In this document: in pieces, positions 44,574-54,141 of the stretch
Layout of the letters: each line of letters opens with the position of its first letter
Position numbering within the stretch: position 1 is the first letter of the stretch
DNA from: Caproiciproducens galactitolivorans
GTDB taxonomy: Bacteria; Bacillota; Clostridia; Oscillospirales; Acutalibacteraceae
Length of the DNA stretch: 64,000 nucleotides
Direction: 5' to 3'
Assembly (NCBI RefSeq): GCF_026672255.1
Contig: NZ_JAPOHA010000010.1
Coordinates: 44,817-108,816, forward strand
Position numbers and translations under genes: made by a program
Notes under the pieces: generated by a model
Seen by the model: the letters and a program-made list of their open reading frames with translations, nothing else
Told to the model about the DNA's origin: nothing
The model's database searches: none

Positions 44574-45761
44574 ATGGAAGAAATGAATATGGGATTTGCT
44601 ACGAAGGCAGTGCATGCGGGACAGCACGGCGACCCGGTCACCGGGGCGATGGTTTCTCCAATGTTTTTGACAAGTACGTTTGTATGGACTCCTGAAAAAA
44701 TGGAGCGCTATCAGAATGGAGATAAAGCGGGTATCTTTACCTACGGACGCTCGCGCAATCCTACCCAGAACGACATTCAGGATAAGATCAAAACGCTGTA
44801 CGGCGCGCCGGCCTGCCTGGTAACTTCCTCCGGCATGGCGGCAATTTCGCTCGCCATCCTCAGCTTTGTGCATCCGGGCGATCATATTATCAGCGGCAAG
44901 ACCATTTACGGCGGTACGTTCGGCCTTTTTTCCCATATTTTCGAGGAGATGAAGATCGACGTTACCTTCCTTCAGGATCTGTCCGAAGAAAGCCTGAACA
45001 ATGCGCTGCGTCCGAATACGAAGCTGATCTATTCCGAAAGCGTTTACAACCCGACTTTGGAAATCTGCGAGGTTGACCGTATTGCGCAGTGGGCAAAGTC
45101 CAAGGGCATCGTATCGATGATCGATAACACCTTCCTTAGCCCGTACCTCTTCAACCCGTTCGAGCACGGCATTGACGTGGTTGTGGAAAGCGCAACCAAG
45201 TACATCAACGGCCACGGCGACGTGATTGCCGGCCATATCTGCGGACAGGCCGACTTTATTGAACGGATACGCAGCTCGATCTATCAGGAAATCGGCTCCG
45301 TGCCCAGCCCGTTCAGCTGCTGGCTGATGCTCCGCGGCCTCAAGACCCTCCATCTGCGTATGAAGGCCCAGTGCGAAAACGCGATGGAAGTCGCCAAATG
45401 GCTGGAGAAAAGCCCGCTTGTTGAAAAGGTAATCTACCCCGGACTTGCCTCGCATCCGCAGCATGCGCTGGCGACGGAGCTTTACGGCAAAAGAGGCTAC
45501 GGCGCAATGATTTCCTTTGTCGTAAAAGGCGGCCTTGAGGGCGGCCAGAAATTCATGAATCATATAAAACTTGCAAAATACGCTGTTAGCCTCGGAGATT
45601 TGGATACAATGGCTGAACAGCCGGCCACCCAAACTCACGGCAAAATGTCCCGGGAAGAAAGGATGCTCATGGGCATTGACGACGGGATGATCCGCCTGTC
45701 CATCGGCGTTGAAGACGTAAGGGACATTATCGCGGACGTTGAACAGGCACTCAATGCCTGA
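44574..45761 (+). CDS. Cys/Met metabolism PLP enzyme (methionine gamma-lyase type)
   Basis: This 395-residue fold-type I PLP enzyme has YGRSRNPTQNDIQ near residue 59, SSGMAAISLAILSFVHPGDH, VSMIDNTFLSPYL, and the PLP lysine in VESATKYINGHGDVIAGH near 210. SLGDLDTMAEQPATQTH, near 345, contains the expected substrate-binding arginine area only loosely. The family covers methionine gamma-lyase, cystathionine gamma-synthase and gamma-lyase. A lyase for an amino acid conjugate would be unusual in a sugar operon. The gene lies in the operon, and its end overlaps the FGGY kinase by eight bases. Confidence 0.88.
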   Translation: MEEMNMGFATKAVHAGQHGDPVTGAMVSPMFLTSTFVWTPEKMERYQNGDKAGIFTYGRSRNPTQNDIQDKIKTLYGAPACLVTSSGMAAISLAILSFVHPGDHIISGKTIYGGTFGLFSHIFEEMKIDVTFLQDLSEESLNNALRPNTKLIYSESVYNPTLEICEVDRIAQWAKSKGIVSMIDNTFLSPYLFNPFEHGIDVVVESATKYINGHGDVIAGHICGQADFIERIRSSIYQEIGSVPSPFSCWLMLRGLKTLHLRMKAQCENAMEVAKWLEKSPLVEKVIYPGLASHPQHALATELYGKRGYGAMISFVVKGGLEGGQKFMNHIKLAKYAVSLGDLDTMAEQPATQTHGKMSREERMLMGIDDGMIRLSIGVEDVRDIIADVEQALNA

Positions 45762-47223
45762 CGACAGGCTTTTCCTCGCTGTGGACGCGGGTACTACGAT
45801 GATCAAGGCTGTGCTTACCCGCGCCGACGGCAGCTTTATTGACTCGGCGGGAAAGAATGTGCAGATATTGATGCCGCATCCCGGCTGGTGCGAAATGGAC
45901 ATGAACGCCGTATGGGATTCCGTCTGTGAAGTCATCGCGCGCCTGAAAAACAACAACGGCGGAATCTGGAAGAATATCTGCGCGGCGGGAATCTGCGCGC
46001 AGGGCGACGGGATGTGGCCGGTAGGGCGCGACGGCAGGCCCGTTCGCAACGCCGTTCTGTGGAACGACATCCGGGCGGGCGGCTTTGTCGATTACGACAG
46101 CCTGAGCAAAGAATGCGTTGATTTGGGAACTTCCCCGCTCTTTCCGGGCGCCGCTCCCGTCATCCTTTGCTGGCTTAAAAAACAGGAACCGGAGAACTAC
46201 GCCCGGATTGCCGCCGTGCTTCACTGCAAGGACTGGCTGAATTACCGGCTGACCGGCCGAATCGTTACGGAGCAGACGGACGCTTCCACGTCGTTATTGA
46301 ATGTTTATACAAAGCAGTACGAATTTTCCCTGCTGGATAAGCTGGGAATCGGGGAATGCCGCGGCTGTTTCCCGCCGGTTGAAAGCTCGGCTGAAATCAT
46401 AGGGTGTGTAAAGGAAGAAGCGGCAAAACAGACGGGAATACCGGCGGGAACCCCGGTGATTGCCGGTTCCATCGATGTGCTTGCCGCGGCAGCCGGCTGC
46501 GGGATTACCGAACCGCTGCAAAAGGGAAGTATTGTAGGGACAACGCTCTGCAACTACGTGGTGCTCGACGAAGCGCAGGCAAAGGCGCAGGCCGGGCAGA
46601 TCGGGAGCGTGCTGTGCCATACGGAGCCGGGCCGGTACATCCGGCTGATGGCGGCTTTATCCGGTGCCTCCGCAATGGACTGGGCACGGCGCGAAATTTT
46701 TTGCGGCGAACCGTATCCCCGGCTTGAAGAACAGATTTCAAAAATCCCCATCGGCAGCGAAGGCGTGCTGTTCCACCCGTATTTGTACGGCGAACGGGCG
46801 CCCTTCCGGAATGCGGACGCCAGCGGCGGATTTTTCGGCCTCCGCGCATGTCATACGAAATATCATATGGCGAGGGCTGTTTTTGAAGGCGTTGCGCTTT
46901 CCCTTTACGACTGTTATCAGAGCCTGCCTGCGGGGCAAAACGGATTTGTTGTAGCGGGCGGGGCTGCGAAGAGCGACCTGGTCTGCCGGATGATGTGTGA
47001 CTGCATGGGCGAAAAAACCGTACGTTACAGGGAAAAGGAGCTTGGTATCTTAGGCGTTGTAAGCTTGCTGCAAACAGCGACCGGATGCGAAAAGCATGGC
47101 CGTGAAGAAGAGAAGGATCTCTTCATCCCGGATATGGAAAAGCATCAGGAATACCGGAAGCTGTACGAAAGGTTCTGCGCGGCAAAGGAAGCGATAGCGC
47201 CTCAGTGGGGAAAGGGTAAATAA
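45754..47223 (+). CDS. FGGY-family carbohydrate kinase
   Basis: This 489-residue kinase of the xylulokinase/glycerol kinase fold has LFLAVDAGTTMIKAVL at the start, GICAQGDGMWPVGRDGRPVRNAVLWNDIR, the catalytic Asp region VIAGSIDVLAAAAGCG, GTTLCNYVV, and FGLRACHTKYHMARAVFEGVALSL with VVAGGAAKSD. It resembles erythritol- and xylulose-type kinases, but no subfamily is certain. The ATG at 45754 lies within the preceding PLP gene, with an eight-base overlap, so expression is coupled. It should make the phosphorylated intermediate used by the aldolase or transketolase and sensed by the SorC regulator. A strong hairpin follows. Confidence 0.88.
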   Translation: MPDDRLFLAVDAGTTMIKAVLTRADGSFIDSAGKNVQILMPHPGWCEMDMNAVWDSVCEVIARLKNNNGGIWKNICAAGICAQGDGMWPVGRDGRPVRNAVLWNDIRAGGFVDYDSLSKECVDLGTSPLFPGAAPVILCWLKKQEPENYARIAAVLHCKDWLNYRLTGRIVTEQTDASTSLLNVYTKQYEFSLLDKLGIGECRGCFPPVESSAEIIGCVKEEAAKQTGIPAGTPVIAGSIDVLAAAAGCGITEPLQKGSIVGTTLCNYVVLDEAQAKAQAGQIGSVLCHTEPGRYIRLMAALSGASAMDWARREIFCGEPYPRLEEQISKIPIGSEGVLFHPYLYGERAPFRNADASGGFFGLRACHTKYHMARAVFEGVALSLYDCYQSLPAGQNGFVVAGGAAKSDLVCRMMCDCMGEKTVRYREKELGILGVVSLLQTATGCEKHGREEEKDLFIPDMEKHQEYRKLYERFCAAKEAIAPQWGKGK

Positions 47224-47250
47224 CCATTTTCAGAATGAAAAACCTCGTGA

Positions 47251-47290
47251 ATGTTTACCCGCGGTTTCACAATCGCGGGTAAACATATAT
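47251..47290 (+). terminator. Hairpin after the FGGY kinase
   Basis: ATGTTTACCCGCG (47251-47263) and CGCGGGTAAACAT (47274-47286) form a 13-base stem with a 10-base loop. The tail is only A/T-rich (ATATCATCATTT), so termination may be partial. Confidence 0.6.
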
Positions 47291-47321
47291 CATCATTTAT
47301 TTCCGGAGAAGGAGAGTAATT

Positions 47322-50300
47322 ATGGATTCCAGAAACATGAAAACAATGGACGGCAACACAGCCGCCGCGCATGTATCCTATGCATTTACCGATGTGGCGG
47401 CGATTTACCCGATCACGCCGTCCTCGCCAATGGCGGATGAAACGGACAAGTACGCCGCCGCCAACCGCAAAAACCTGTTCGGGCAGGAGGTACAGGTTAT
47501 CGAAATGCAGTCCGAAGGAGGAGCGGCCGGCGCGGTGCACGGTTCCCTTGCGGTCGGCGCGCTTACCACAACCTATACCGCTTCGCAGGGCCTGCTGCTC
47601 ATGATTCCGAATATGTATAAAATCGCGGGCGAGCTTCTGCCCGGCGTAATCCACTGCGCGGCGCGTACTCTCGGCAAGAGCACGCTGTGTATTTTCGGCG
47701 ACCATTCCGACGTTCTGGCCTGCCGCCAGACCGGGTTTGCCATGCTCTGCTCCAACAGTCCGCAGGAGGTAATGGATTTGGGCGCGGTGGCGCATCTTGC
47801 CACGATTAAAGGCCGCGTTCCCACCCTGCATTACTTCGACGGCTTCCGCACCTCCCACGAAGTGCAGAAAATCCACATATGGGATTACAAGGATTTAGGC
47901 GATATGCTGGACTGGGACGCGGTGAATGCTTTCCGCCGCCGCAGCCTGAACCCGGAGCATCCGGTTATGCGCGGCACCTGCTCCAACGACGATACCTATT
48001 TCCAGCAGATCGAAGCCGGGAACCGGTATTACGACGCTTTCCCGGACATCGTGAACGGGTATATGGAAAAAGTCAACGCAAAGCTCGGAACCGATTATAA
48101 GCCGTTCAATTATTACGGCGCCGCGGATGCAGAAGAAGTCATCGTTGCCATGGGTTCCTCCTGCGAAACCATCGAGGAAGTGATCGATTACCTCAACGCC
48201 GCCGGAGAAAAGGTCGGCCTGATCAAGTGCCATCTGTACCGCCCGTTTTCCACAAAATATCTTTTTAACGTGCTTCCGCAGTCCGTTAAAAAGATTACCG
48301 TGCTCGACCGCACCAGTGAGCAGGGCTCCATCGGCGAGCCGCTCTACCTGGATATTCTGGCGGCTTTCAGCGGAACGAAGTTTGAATCCGTCCCGGTATA
48401 CGCGTGCCGTTACGGTCTGGGCGGAAACGACACCACCCCGGGCCAGATGATCGCCGTTTACCGCAATATGCAGAGCAATGCCCCCCGGAAGCGTTTCACG
48501 GTGGGCATTACGGACGACGTGACCAACCTGTCGCTTGCGGTTACGGAAAACCCGGATACGACCCCGAAGGGAATCCATTCCTGCAAGTTCTGGGGCCTCG
48601 GCGCGGACGGCACCGTGGGCGCGAATAAAAACTCCATCAAGATCATCGGAGACCATACCGACATGTACGCGCAGGGCTACTTCGCCTACGATTCCAAGAA
48701 ATCCGGCGGTCTGACCGTTTCCCACCTGCGCTTCGGCGACAAGCCGATCAAATCCACCTATTACATAAATAAAGCGGATTTCGTCGCGTGCCATAAGGCC
48801 TCCTACGTTGATAAATACGATATGGTGAAGGATGTCAAGCCGGGCGGAAGCTTCCTTTTGAACTGCCAATGGAGCGACGGGGAGCTGGAGAAAAACCTTC
48901 CCGCGACAATGAAAAAATACATCGCCGACCATCAGGTCAATTTCTATACGATCGACGGGGTAAAGCTCGGCAAGGAAATCGGGCTGGGCACCCGCATCAA
49001 TACCGTCCTTCAGTCCGCGTTCTTCGCGATTACTAACATCATACCAAAAGACAAAGCCATTCAGTATATGAAGGACGCCGCCCTCCACAGCTATGCAAAA
49101 TTGGGCCAGAAAGTCGTTGATATGAACTATGCGGCGATTGAGCGCGGCGCACAGGAATTCCATAAGGTCAACGTGCCGGATTCGTGGAAGAATTTAGCCG
49201 ACGACACAGCGGACACGCAGGTGGCAGGGGAGAATAAGAAGCTGGTCGATTATGTCAACGGCTTCCTCAATCCTTCCAATTCCTATAAAGGAAACGAGCT
49301 GCCGGTTTCCGCGTTTACAAAACTCGGCATGGAAGACGGCACGGTGCCGAACGGTTCCTCCGCGTATGAAAAGCGCGGCATTGCGATCGACGTGCCGGAG
49401 TGGAACCCGGAGAACTGCATCCAGTGCAACTTCTGCTCCTATGTCTGCCCCCACGCGGTAATCCGCCCGGCGGCAATGACGCAGGCGGAGGCCGACGCGG
49501 CACCGAAGAGCCAGAAATACAAGGATATGACCGGGCTGCCCGGCATGAAATTCGCCATAACGGTTTCCGCGTTGGACTGCTCCGGCTGCGGTTCCTGCGT
49601 GACGGTATGCCCGGGCATGAAGGGCCAGAAGGCGCTCGTTATGAAACCGATCGCCGCCCAGATGGATTCCCAGAAAGGGTTTGATTACGGCATTGCGCTG
49701 AATGAGAAACCGGAGGTTATGGAAAAATTCAAGCCGTACAGCGTAAAGGGCAGTCAGTTCAAACAGCCGCTCCTGGAATTCTCCGGCGCATGCGCGGGCT
49801 GCGGCGAAACCCCGTACGCAAAGCTGGTGACCCAGCTCTTCGGCGACCGCATGTATATTGCCAACGCAACGGGCTGTTCTTCGATTTGGGGGGCTTCCGC
49901 GCCGTCCACGCCGTATACGACGAACAAAAAAGGCTACGGGCCCGCGTGGGCGAACTCCCTGTTTGAAGACAACGCGGAATTCGGCCTTGGCATGGCGTTT
50001 GCCCAGAAGGCAATCCGCACCCGTCTCGCCGGGTACATCAGCCAAATCGAAGCTTCTGAAACTTCCCCTGCAGAGCTGAAAAAGGCCTGCGCCGAGTATC
50101 TTGCCACCAAGGACGACAGCCGTACAAACCGCGCCGCGACCGACAGATTGATTCCGGAACTGGAGAAGGCGGCCGCGTCCGGCTGCGAGCTTTCCCAAAA
50201 GGCGCTTGCCGATAAGGACTACCTCGCCAGGAAATCCATGTGGATTCTGGGCGGCGACGGCTGGTGCTACGATATCGGCTTCGGCGGCGTAGACCATGTG

Positions 50301-50888
50301 CTGGCTTCCGGCGAAGACGTCAACCTTCTTGTGTTTGATACCGAAGTGTATTCCAACACCGGCGGGCAGGCTTCGAAAGCCACGCCGACCGGCGCCGTGG
50401 CACAGTTTGCCGCCGCCGGAAAGACGAATAAGAAGAAGGATCTGCCGGGGATTGCGATGAGCTACGGCTACGTATATGTAGCGCATATCGCGATGGGCGC
50501 GGATATGAACCAGTGCATCAAGGCGATTAACGAAGCGGAAGCCTACCCGGGCCCGTCCATCATTATTGCCTACGCGCCCTGCATCAACCACGGCATCAAG
50601 GGCGGCATGAGCCTTTCCCAGACGGAGGAGAAAAAGGCGGTCGAGGCCGGTTACTGGAACCTTTTCCGCTATGACCCGCGTCTTGAGGAGGAAGGCAAAA
50701 ATCCGTTCCAGCTCGACAGCAAGGCTCCGGAAGCCAGCTACCGTGATTTCATCATGGGCGAAGTCCGGTACAACTCGCTTACCCGCTCCTTCCCGGAGCG
50801 CGCCGAAAAGCTCTTTGCGCAGGCGGAGGAAACTTCCAGAAAATCTTACGAGCATTTGAAAAAACTCGCGGAGCTGAATATGGATTAA
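47322..50888 (+). CDS. nifJ: Pyruvate:ferredoxin (flavodoxin) oxidoreductase
   Basis: PFOR oxidises pyruvate to acetyl-CoA and CO2, reducing ferredoxin. It is the main pyruvate enzyme of clostridia. The 1188-residue single-chain form contains the N-terminal domain (AAHVSYAFTDVAAIYPITPSSPM) and a central two-[4Fe-4S] domain with NCIQCNFCSYVCPHA near residue 700 and DCSGCGSCVTVCPG near 755. The extra cluster site is ACAGCGETPY with a later cysteine. The TPP domain is LGGDGWCYDIGFGGVDHVL with FDTEVYSNTGGQASKATP. GGAGAAGGAG precedes the ATG. It may be housekeeping rather than part of the preceding operon. Confidence 0.97.
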   Translation: MDSRNMKTMDGNTAAAHVSYAFTDVAAIYPITPSSPMADETDKYAAANRKNLFGQEVQVIEMQSEGGAAGAVHGSLAVGALTTTYTASQGLLLMIPNMYKIAGELLPGVIHCAARTLGKSTLCIFGDHSDVLACRQTGFAMLCSNSPQEVMDLGAVAHLATIKGRVPTLHYFDGFRTSHEVQKIHIWDYKDLGDMLDWDAVNAFRRRSLNPEHPVMRGTCSNDDTYFQQIEAGNRYYDAFPDIVNGYMEKVNAKLGTDYKPFNYYGAADAEEVIVAMGSSCETIEEVIDYLNAAGEKVGLIKCHLYRPFSTKYLFNVLPQSVKKITVLDRTSEQGSIGEPLYLDILAAFSGTKFESVPVYACRYGLGGNDTTPGQMIAVYRNMQSNAPRKRFTVGITDDVTNLSLAVTENPDTTPKGIHSCKFWGLGADGTVGANKNSIKIIGDHTDMYAQGYFAYDSKKSGGLTVSHLRFGDKPIKSTYYINKADFVACHKASYVDKYDMVKDVKPGGSFLLNCQWSDGELEKNLPATMKKYIADHQVNFYTIDGVKLGKEIGLGTRINTVLQSAFFAITNIIPKDKAIQYMKDAALHSYAKLGQKVVDMNYAAIERGAQEFHKVNVPDSWKNLADDTADTQVAGENKKLVDYVNGFLNPSNSYKGNELPVSAFTKLGMEDGTVPNGSSAYEKRGIAIDVPEWNPENCIQCNFCSYVCPHAVIRPAAMTQAEADAAPKSQKYKDMTGLPGMKFAITVSALDCSGCGSCVTVCPGMKGQKALVMKPIAAQMDSQKGFDYGIALNEKPEVMEKFKPYSVKGSQFKQPLLEFSGACAGCGETPYAKLVTQLFGDRMYIANATGCSSIWGASAPSTPYTTNKKGYGPAWANSLFEDNAEFGLGMAFAQKAIRTRLAGYISQIEASETSPAELKKACAEYLATKDDSRTNRAATDRLIPELEKAAASGCELSQKALADKDYLARKSMWILGGDGWCYDIGFGGVDHVLASGEDVNLLVFDTEVYSNTGGQASKATPTGAVAQFAAAGKTNKKKDLPGIAMSYGYVYVAHIAMGADMNQCIKAINEAEAYPGPSIIIAYAPCINHGIKGGMSLSQTEEKKAVEAGYWNLFRYDPRLEEEGKNPFQLDSKAPEASYRDFIMGEVRYNSLTRSFPERAEKLFAQAEETSRKSYEHLKKLAELNMD

Positions 50889-50974
50889 CCGGTTTTTTCC
50901 GGCGGCAGGGTTTGCAGGGCCGTGCCGCCGGAAACAGGCTGTTTTTCCTGCAAATAAAGGATGGGGTGGCTAGA

Positions 50975-51820
50975 ATGGAACAAAAACGCGTAAAGGAGCT
51001 GGCGGTTACCGCCGCGAAGGTTCGTCTGGAATGTTTGGAAGCAATTAACGCCTGCCATTCCGGGCATATCGGCGGGGCGCTGTCGGCAGCGGATATCCTG
51101 ACGGTTCTGTACTTTGAAAAGATGAAAAATCTTGACCCTGAAAATCCAAAAAATCCGGACCGCGACCGGCTGGTGCTTTCCAAAGGGCATTGTACGGGAG
51201 CCTTGTATCCGGTGCTTGCACTGAAAGGGTATTTCCCCGTAAAAGACCTGAAGACCTTCCGGCATATTGATTCCTACCTTTCCGGTCATGCGGAAATGAA
51301 GCATGTTCCCGGCGTGGATATGTCCACGGGCTCGCTGGGGCAGGGGCTTTCGGCGGCGGCGGGCATGGCGCTTGCCGCGAAACTGGATAAAAAACCGTAC
51401 CGCGTGTTCGCCGTTATGGGCGACGGGGAGATTGAGGAAGGGCAGATCTGGGAAGCCGCTATGGCGGCCGCGAAATATAAGCTGGATAATCTGGTCGGGT
51501 TTGTAGACGTCAACGGGCTGCAGATTGACGGCACCACGGAAGAGATTATGCCTTCGGAACCGCTGGACGAAAAGTGGGAGGCTTTCGGGTGGAATGTTCT
51601 TAAAATAGACGGGCATGACCTGCGGGCAATTTCCGACGCGGTGGACGCCGCCGGGGAATGCAGCGGAAAACCGACCATGATCCTCGCGAAAACGGTAAAA
51701 GGAAAAGGCATTTCCTTTATGGAAAACAAAGTTATGTGGCACGGAAATACACCGGACGAAGAAGAATACCAAAAAGCGAAAGCGGAGCTTACCGCAAGAC
51801 TCTTGGAATTGGAGGGCTGA
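50975..51820 (+). CDS. Transketolase, N-terminal subunit
   Basis: This 281-residue TPP-binding half of a split transketolase has CHSGHIGGALSAADILTVLYF, LVLSKGHCTGALYPVLALKG, STGSLGQGLSAAAGMALAAKL and the TPP motif VMGDGEIEEGQIWEAAMAA near 148, then NGLQIDGTTEEI. The ATG at 50975 is preceded by GGGGTGG. Split transketolases occur both as housekeeping pentose-phosphate enzymes and as dedicated enzymes for unusual ketose phosphates (for example the apulose-phosphate and sulfofructose types). It is followed by its C-terminal partner after three bases. Confidence 0.93.
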   Translation: MEQKRVKELAVTAAKVRLECLEAINACHSGHIGGALSAADILTVLYFEKMKNLDPENPKNPDRDRLVLSKGHCTGALYPVLALKGYFPVKDLKTFRHIDSYLSGHAEMKHVPGVDMSTGSLGQGLSAAAGMALAAKLDKKPYRVFAVMGDGEIEEGQIWEAAMAAAKYKLDNLVGFVDVNGLQIDGTTEEIMPSEPLDEKWEAFGWNVLKIDGHDLRAISDAVDAAGECSGKPTMILAKTVKGKGISFMENKVMWHGNTPDEEEYQKAKAELTARLLELEG

Positions 51821-51823
51821 AAA

Positions 51824-52783
51824 ATGGCGGAGTTTATTTCAACCAGAGTGGCCTACGGCCGGGCGCTCAAAAAATTCGGCGGGCAGAATCCGGATATCGT
51901 CGTTTTTGATGCGGACCTTGCCTGCTGCACAAAATCGGAGGGCTTCGGGCAGGCTTTCCCGGAACGCTTCTTTAACGTCGGGATTGCGGAAGCCAATATG
52001 GTCGGGATGGCTGCCGGAATGGCCGCCGCCGGAAAAATCGCCTTCGTGCATTCTTTCGCGATGTTCAGTGCGGGCCGCGCCTACGATCAGGTTCGCAATT
52101 CCGTCTGCTATCCGCACCTGAACGTCAAGATCGTCGGGTCGCACGCGGGTCTGTCGGTGGGTGAGGACGGCGCGACCCACCAGTGCATCGAGGATATCGG
52201 CCTGATGCGGGTCATCCCCGGTATGACGGTGCTCTGCCCGTGCGACGCGAATGAAACCGAAGCCGCGGTAAAAGCCGCGATCGAGCAGAACGGCCCCTGC
52301 TATCTGCGCCTTGGAAGGGCGGAGGTGGAAAATATAACGGCCAATCTGCCCGGTTATCATTTCGAGCTGGGGAAGGGAACAACGCTTGCCGACGGAAAGG
52401 ACGTTACCATTGCCGCCACCGGCCTGATGGTGCAGAATGCCGTCAAAGCCGCGGAGATTTTGAAAAAAGAAGGAATCTCCGCCAGAATCCTTGATATCCA
52501 TACGATCAAGCCGCTGGATACGGAGCTGATCGTGAAAGCGGCAAAGGAAACCGGGGCGATCGTTACGACCGAGGAGCATAATGTGCTCTGCGGATTAGGC
52601 GGGGCGGTTTGTGAAGCCGTGTCGCGGTATTGCCCGGTGCCCGTTATCCGCCACGGCGTTGACGACCGGTTTGGAAAATCGGGGAAATATGAGGATTTAA
52701 TGGTTCGTTACGGCCTTACGCCGGAGAAAATCGCCGAATGCGCAAAAGAAGCCGTTTCTTTAAAGGCCGGACAGGCCGGCTGA
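51824..52783 (+). CDS. Transketolase, C-terminal subunit
   Basis: This 319-residue half carries the pyrimidine-binding domain (VVFDADLACCTKSEGFGQAFPERFFNVGIAEANMVGMAAGMA), with SHAGLSVGEDGATHQCIEDIGLMR and the C-terminal domain with LDIHTIKPLDTELIVKAAKETGAIVTTEEHN. It is fully collinear with the 3' half of ordinary transketolase and pairs with the preceding N-terminal subunit. The two genes are separated by three bases, so expression should be stoichiometric. The split form is common in Clostridia. Sequence alone does not show the preferred donor. Confidence 0.93.
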   Translation: MAEFISTRVAYGRALKKFGGQNPDIVVFDADLACCTKSEGFGQAFPERFFNVGIAEANMVGMAAGMAAAGKIAFVHSFAMFSAGRAYDQVRNSVCYPHLNVKIVGSHAGLSVGEDGATHQCIEDIGLMRVIPGMTVLCPCDANETEAAVKAAIEQNGPCYLRLGRAEVENITANLPGYHFELGKGTTLADGKDVTIAATGLMVQNAVKAAEILKKEGISARILDIHTIKPLDTELIVKAAKETGAIVTTEEHNVLCGLGGAVCEAVSRYCPVPVIRHGVDDRFGKSGKYEDLMVRYGLTPEKIAECAKEAVSLKAGQAG

Positions 52784-52822
52784 AAGCAGAACAGGGTTCC
52801 GCAGAGCGGAAGGAGCGGTTCC

Positions 52823-54049
52823 TTGAATTTGAATGAAACAGAGGCGTGTGTCGTGGAAATAGATATTGAAAAGGATTATACGGTGGAACGTGCCGGAACG
52901 AACTCTACCAAATGGGACGGCCTGAAATCCCGGTTCGGCAGGGACGGGCTGCTTCCGCTCTGGGTTGCGGATATGGATTTTAAAGCGCCGGAATGTGTTC
53001 GGGAAGCGATTGCCCGGCTGAATGGGCATGGCGTTTACGGGTATCATATGGTGCCGGACGGGTATTATCGGGCGTTTATCGACTGGGAAAAGCGCAGGCA
53101 CGGCTATGAAGTGAAAAAAGAGTGGATACGCTTCACCGCCGGCGTTGTATCCGGGCTTTACTGGTTTATCAATGCCATGACGCAGAAGGACGATGCGTGC
53201 CTGATTCTTACGCCGTGCTACTATCCTTTTATGGATGCCGTCCGGGATACGGGCCGGAAGCTGGTCTGCTGCGACCTGGTCAATACCGACGGATATTATA
53301 CGATTGATTTTGAAAAGTTCGAGGAAGCGATTCGTGCAAACGCGGTGAAGATGTTTCTCCTTTGCTCGCCCCATAATCCGGTGGGCAGGGTATGGACGAA
53401 AGAAGAATTGCGAAACCTGTTGGAAATCTGCAAAAAATACGGGGTATTTGTCCTGAGTGATGAAATCCATCAGGATATCACATTTGGGGGGCATAAGAAT
53501 ATCCCGGCCGCGGCGGTCGGGGATTATGACAATATGCTGGCAATACTGACTTCGGCGTCTAAAACATTTAATCTTGCGGGGATGAAAAATTCCTTCGCCG
53601 TCATTCCGGACGAAGCCGTGCGGAGCCGGTTTGACCGCTTTGTAAAGGCGAACCGCATTGCAAGAGGCTCCGTATTCGGCTATGCGGCCGCAGAGGCCGC
53701 TTACCGGGGAGGGGAACCGTGGCTGGAAAAGGTTTTGGAAGTCATTGCGGGCAATGATGCATATCTGCGCGACGAACTGGCTTCCAAACTGCCGGGGGTT
53801 ACCGTAACGCCTTTGGAAGGAACCTATCTGGTGTGGATTGACCTGGGCGCTTATGTCCGGCCTGCGGAATTGCGGGAAATTGTTCAGGAACAATGCGGGC
53901 TGGCGGTGGACTACGGCGAATGGTTTTTTGAAAACCGGACGGATACGCACATCCGCATCAATCTCGCGACTTCCGGAAAAAATATAGAAACGGCTGTACA
54001 AAGGCTTGTTGAGGCGTTGGGCGGCGGGAAAGAACATAAAATCAAGTAA
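52823..54049 (+). CDS. MalY/PatB-family PLP aminotransferase or C-S lyase
   Basis: This 408-residue fold-type I PLP enzyme has GTNSTKWDGLKSRFGRDGLLPLWVADMDFKAPE, the MalY/PatB N-terminal signature. LLCSPHNPVGRVWTKEEL, FVLSDEIHQDITFGG and the PLP lysine in TSASKTFNLAGMKNS follow. PatB acts as a cystathionine beta-lyase. The start is TTG at 52823, chosen because AAGGAG lies seven bases before it. A nearby ATG is out of frame, and the next in-frame ATG is inside the conserved region. It follows the transketolase genes after 39 bases and ends in a strong hairpin, so it may be the last gene of that unit. Confidence 0.88.
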   Translation: MNLNETEACVVEIDIEKDYTVERAGTNSTKWDGLKSRFGRDGLLPLWVADMDFKAPECVREAIARLNGHGVYGYHMVPDGYYRAFIDWEKRRHGYEVKKEWIRFTAGVVSGLYWFINAMTQKDDACLILTPCYYPFMDAVRDTGRKLVCCDLVNTDGYYTIDFEKFEEAIRANAVKMFLLCSPHNPVGRVWTKEELRNLLEICKKYGVFVLSDEIHQDITFGGHKNIPAAAVGDYDNMLAILTSASKTFNLAGMKNSFAVIPDEAVRSRFDRFVKANRIARGSVFGYAAAEAAYRGGEPWLEKVLEVIAGNDAYLRDELASKLPGVTVTPLEGTYLVWIDLGAYVRPAELREIVQEQCGLAVDYGEWFFENRTDTHIRINLATSGKNIETAVQRLVEALGGGKEHKIK

Positions 54050-54065
54050 AATTTAACCGAAAGCG

Positions 54066-54100
54066 GCAGAGCCTGTCATCCATTGGATGACAGGCTCTGC
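54066..54100. terminator. Hairpin between converging genes
   Basis: Two perfect 16-base arms (54066-54081 and 54085-54100) surround ATT. They lie between the stop of the PLP gene and the end of the leftward coenzyme A operon. It probably stops both transcripts, although T-tracts are weak. Confidence 0.7.
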
Positions 54101-54141
54101 TATATTATATGCGGTTTATAAAAATGGGGAGGTTACAGGGT

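Noticed and set aside
44373..46070. Open frame of 565 codons on the minus strand across the PLP lyase and kinase genes
   Set aside because: Both plus-strand genes carry catalytic motifs and sit in a tight operon. The minus frame is an antisense artefact of codon usage with no domain.
49194..50855. Open frame of 553 codons on the minus strand inside the PFOR gene
   Set aside because: It lies wholly within PFOR, whose ferredoxin and TPP motifs are complete. The antisense peptide has no recognisable domain.
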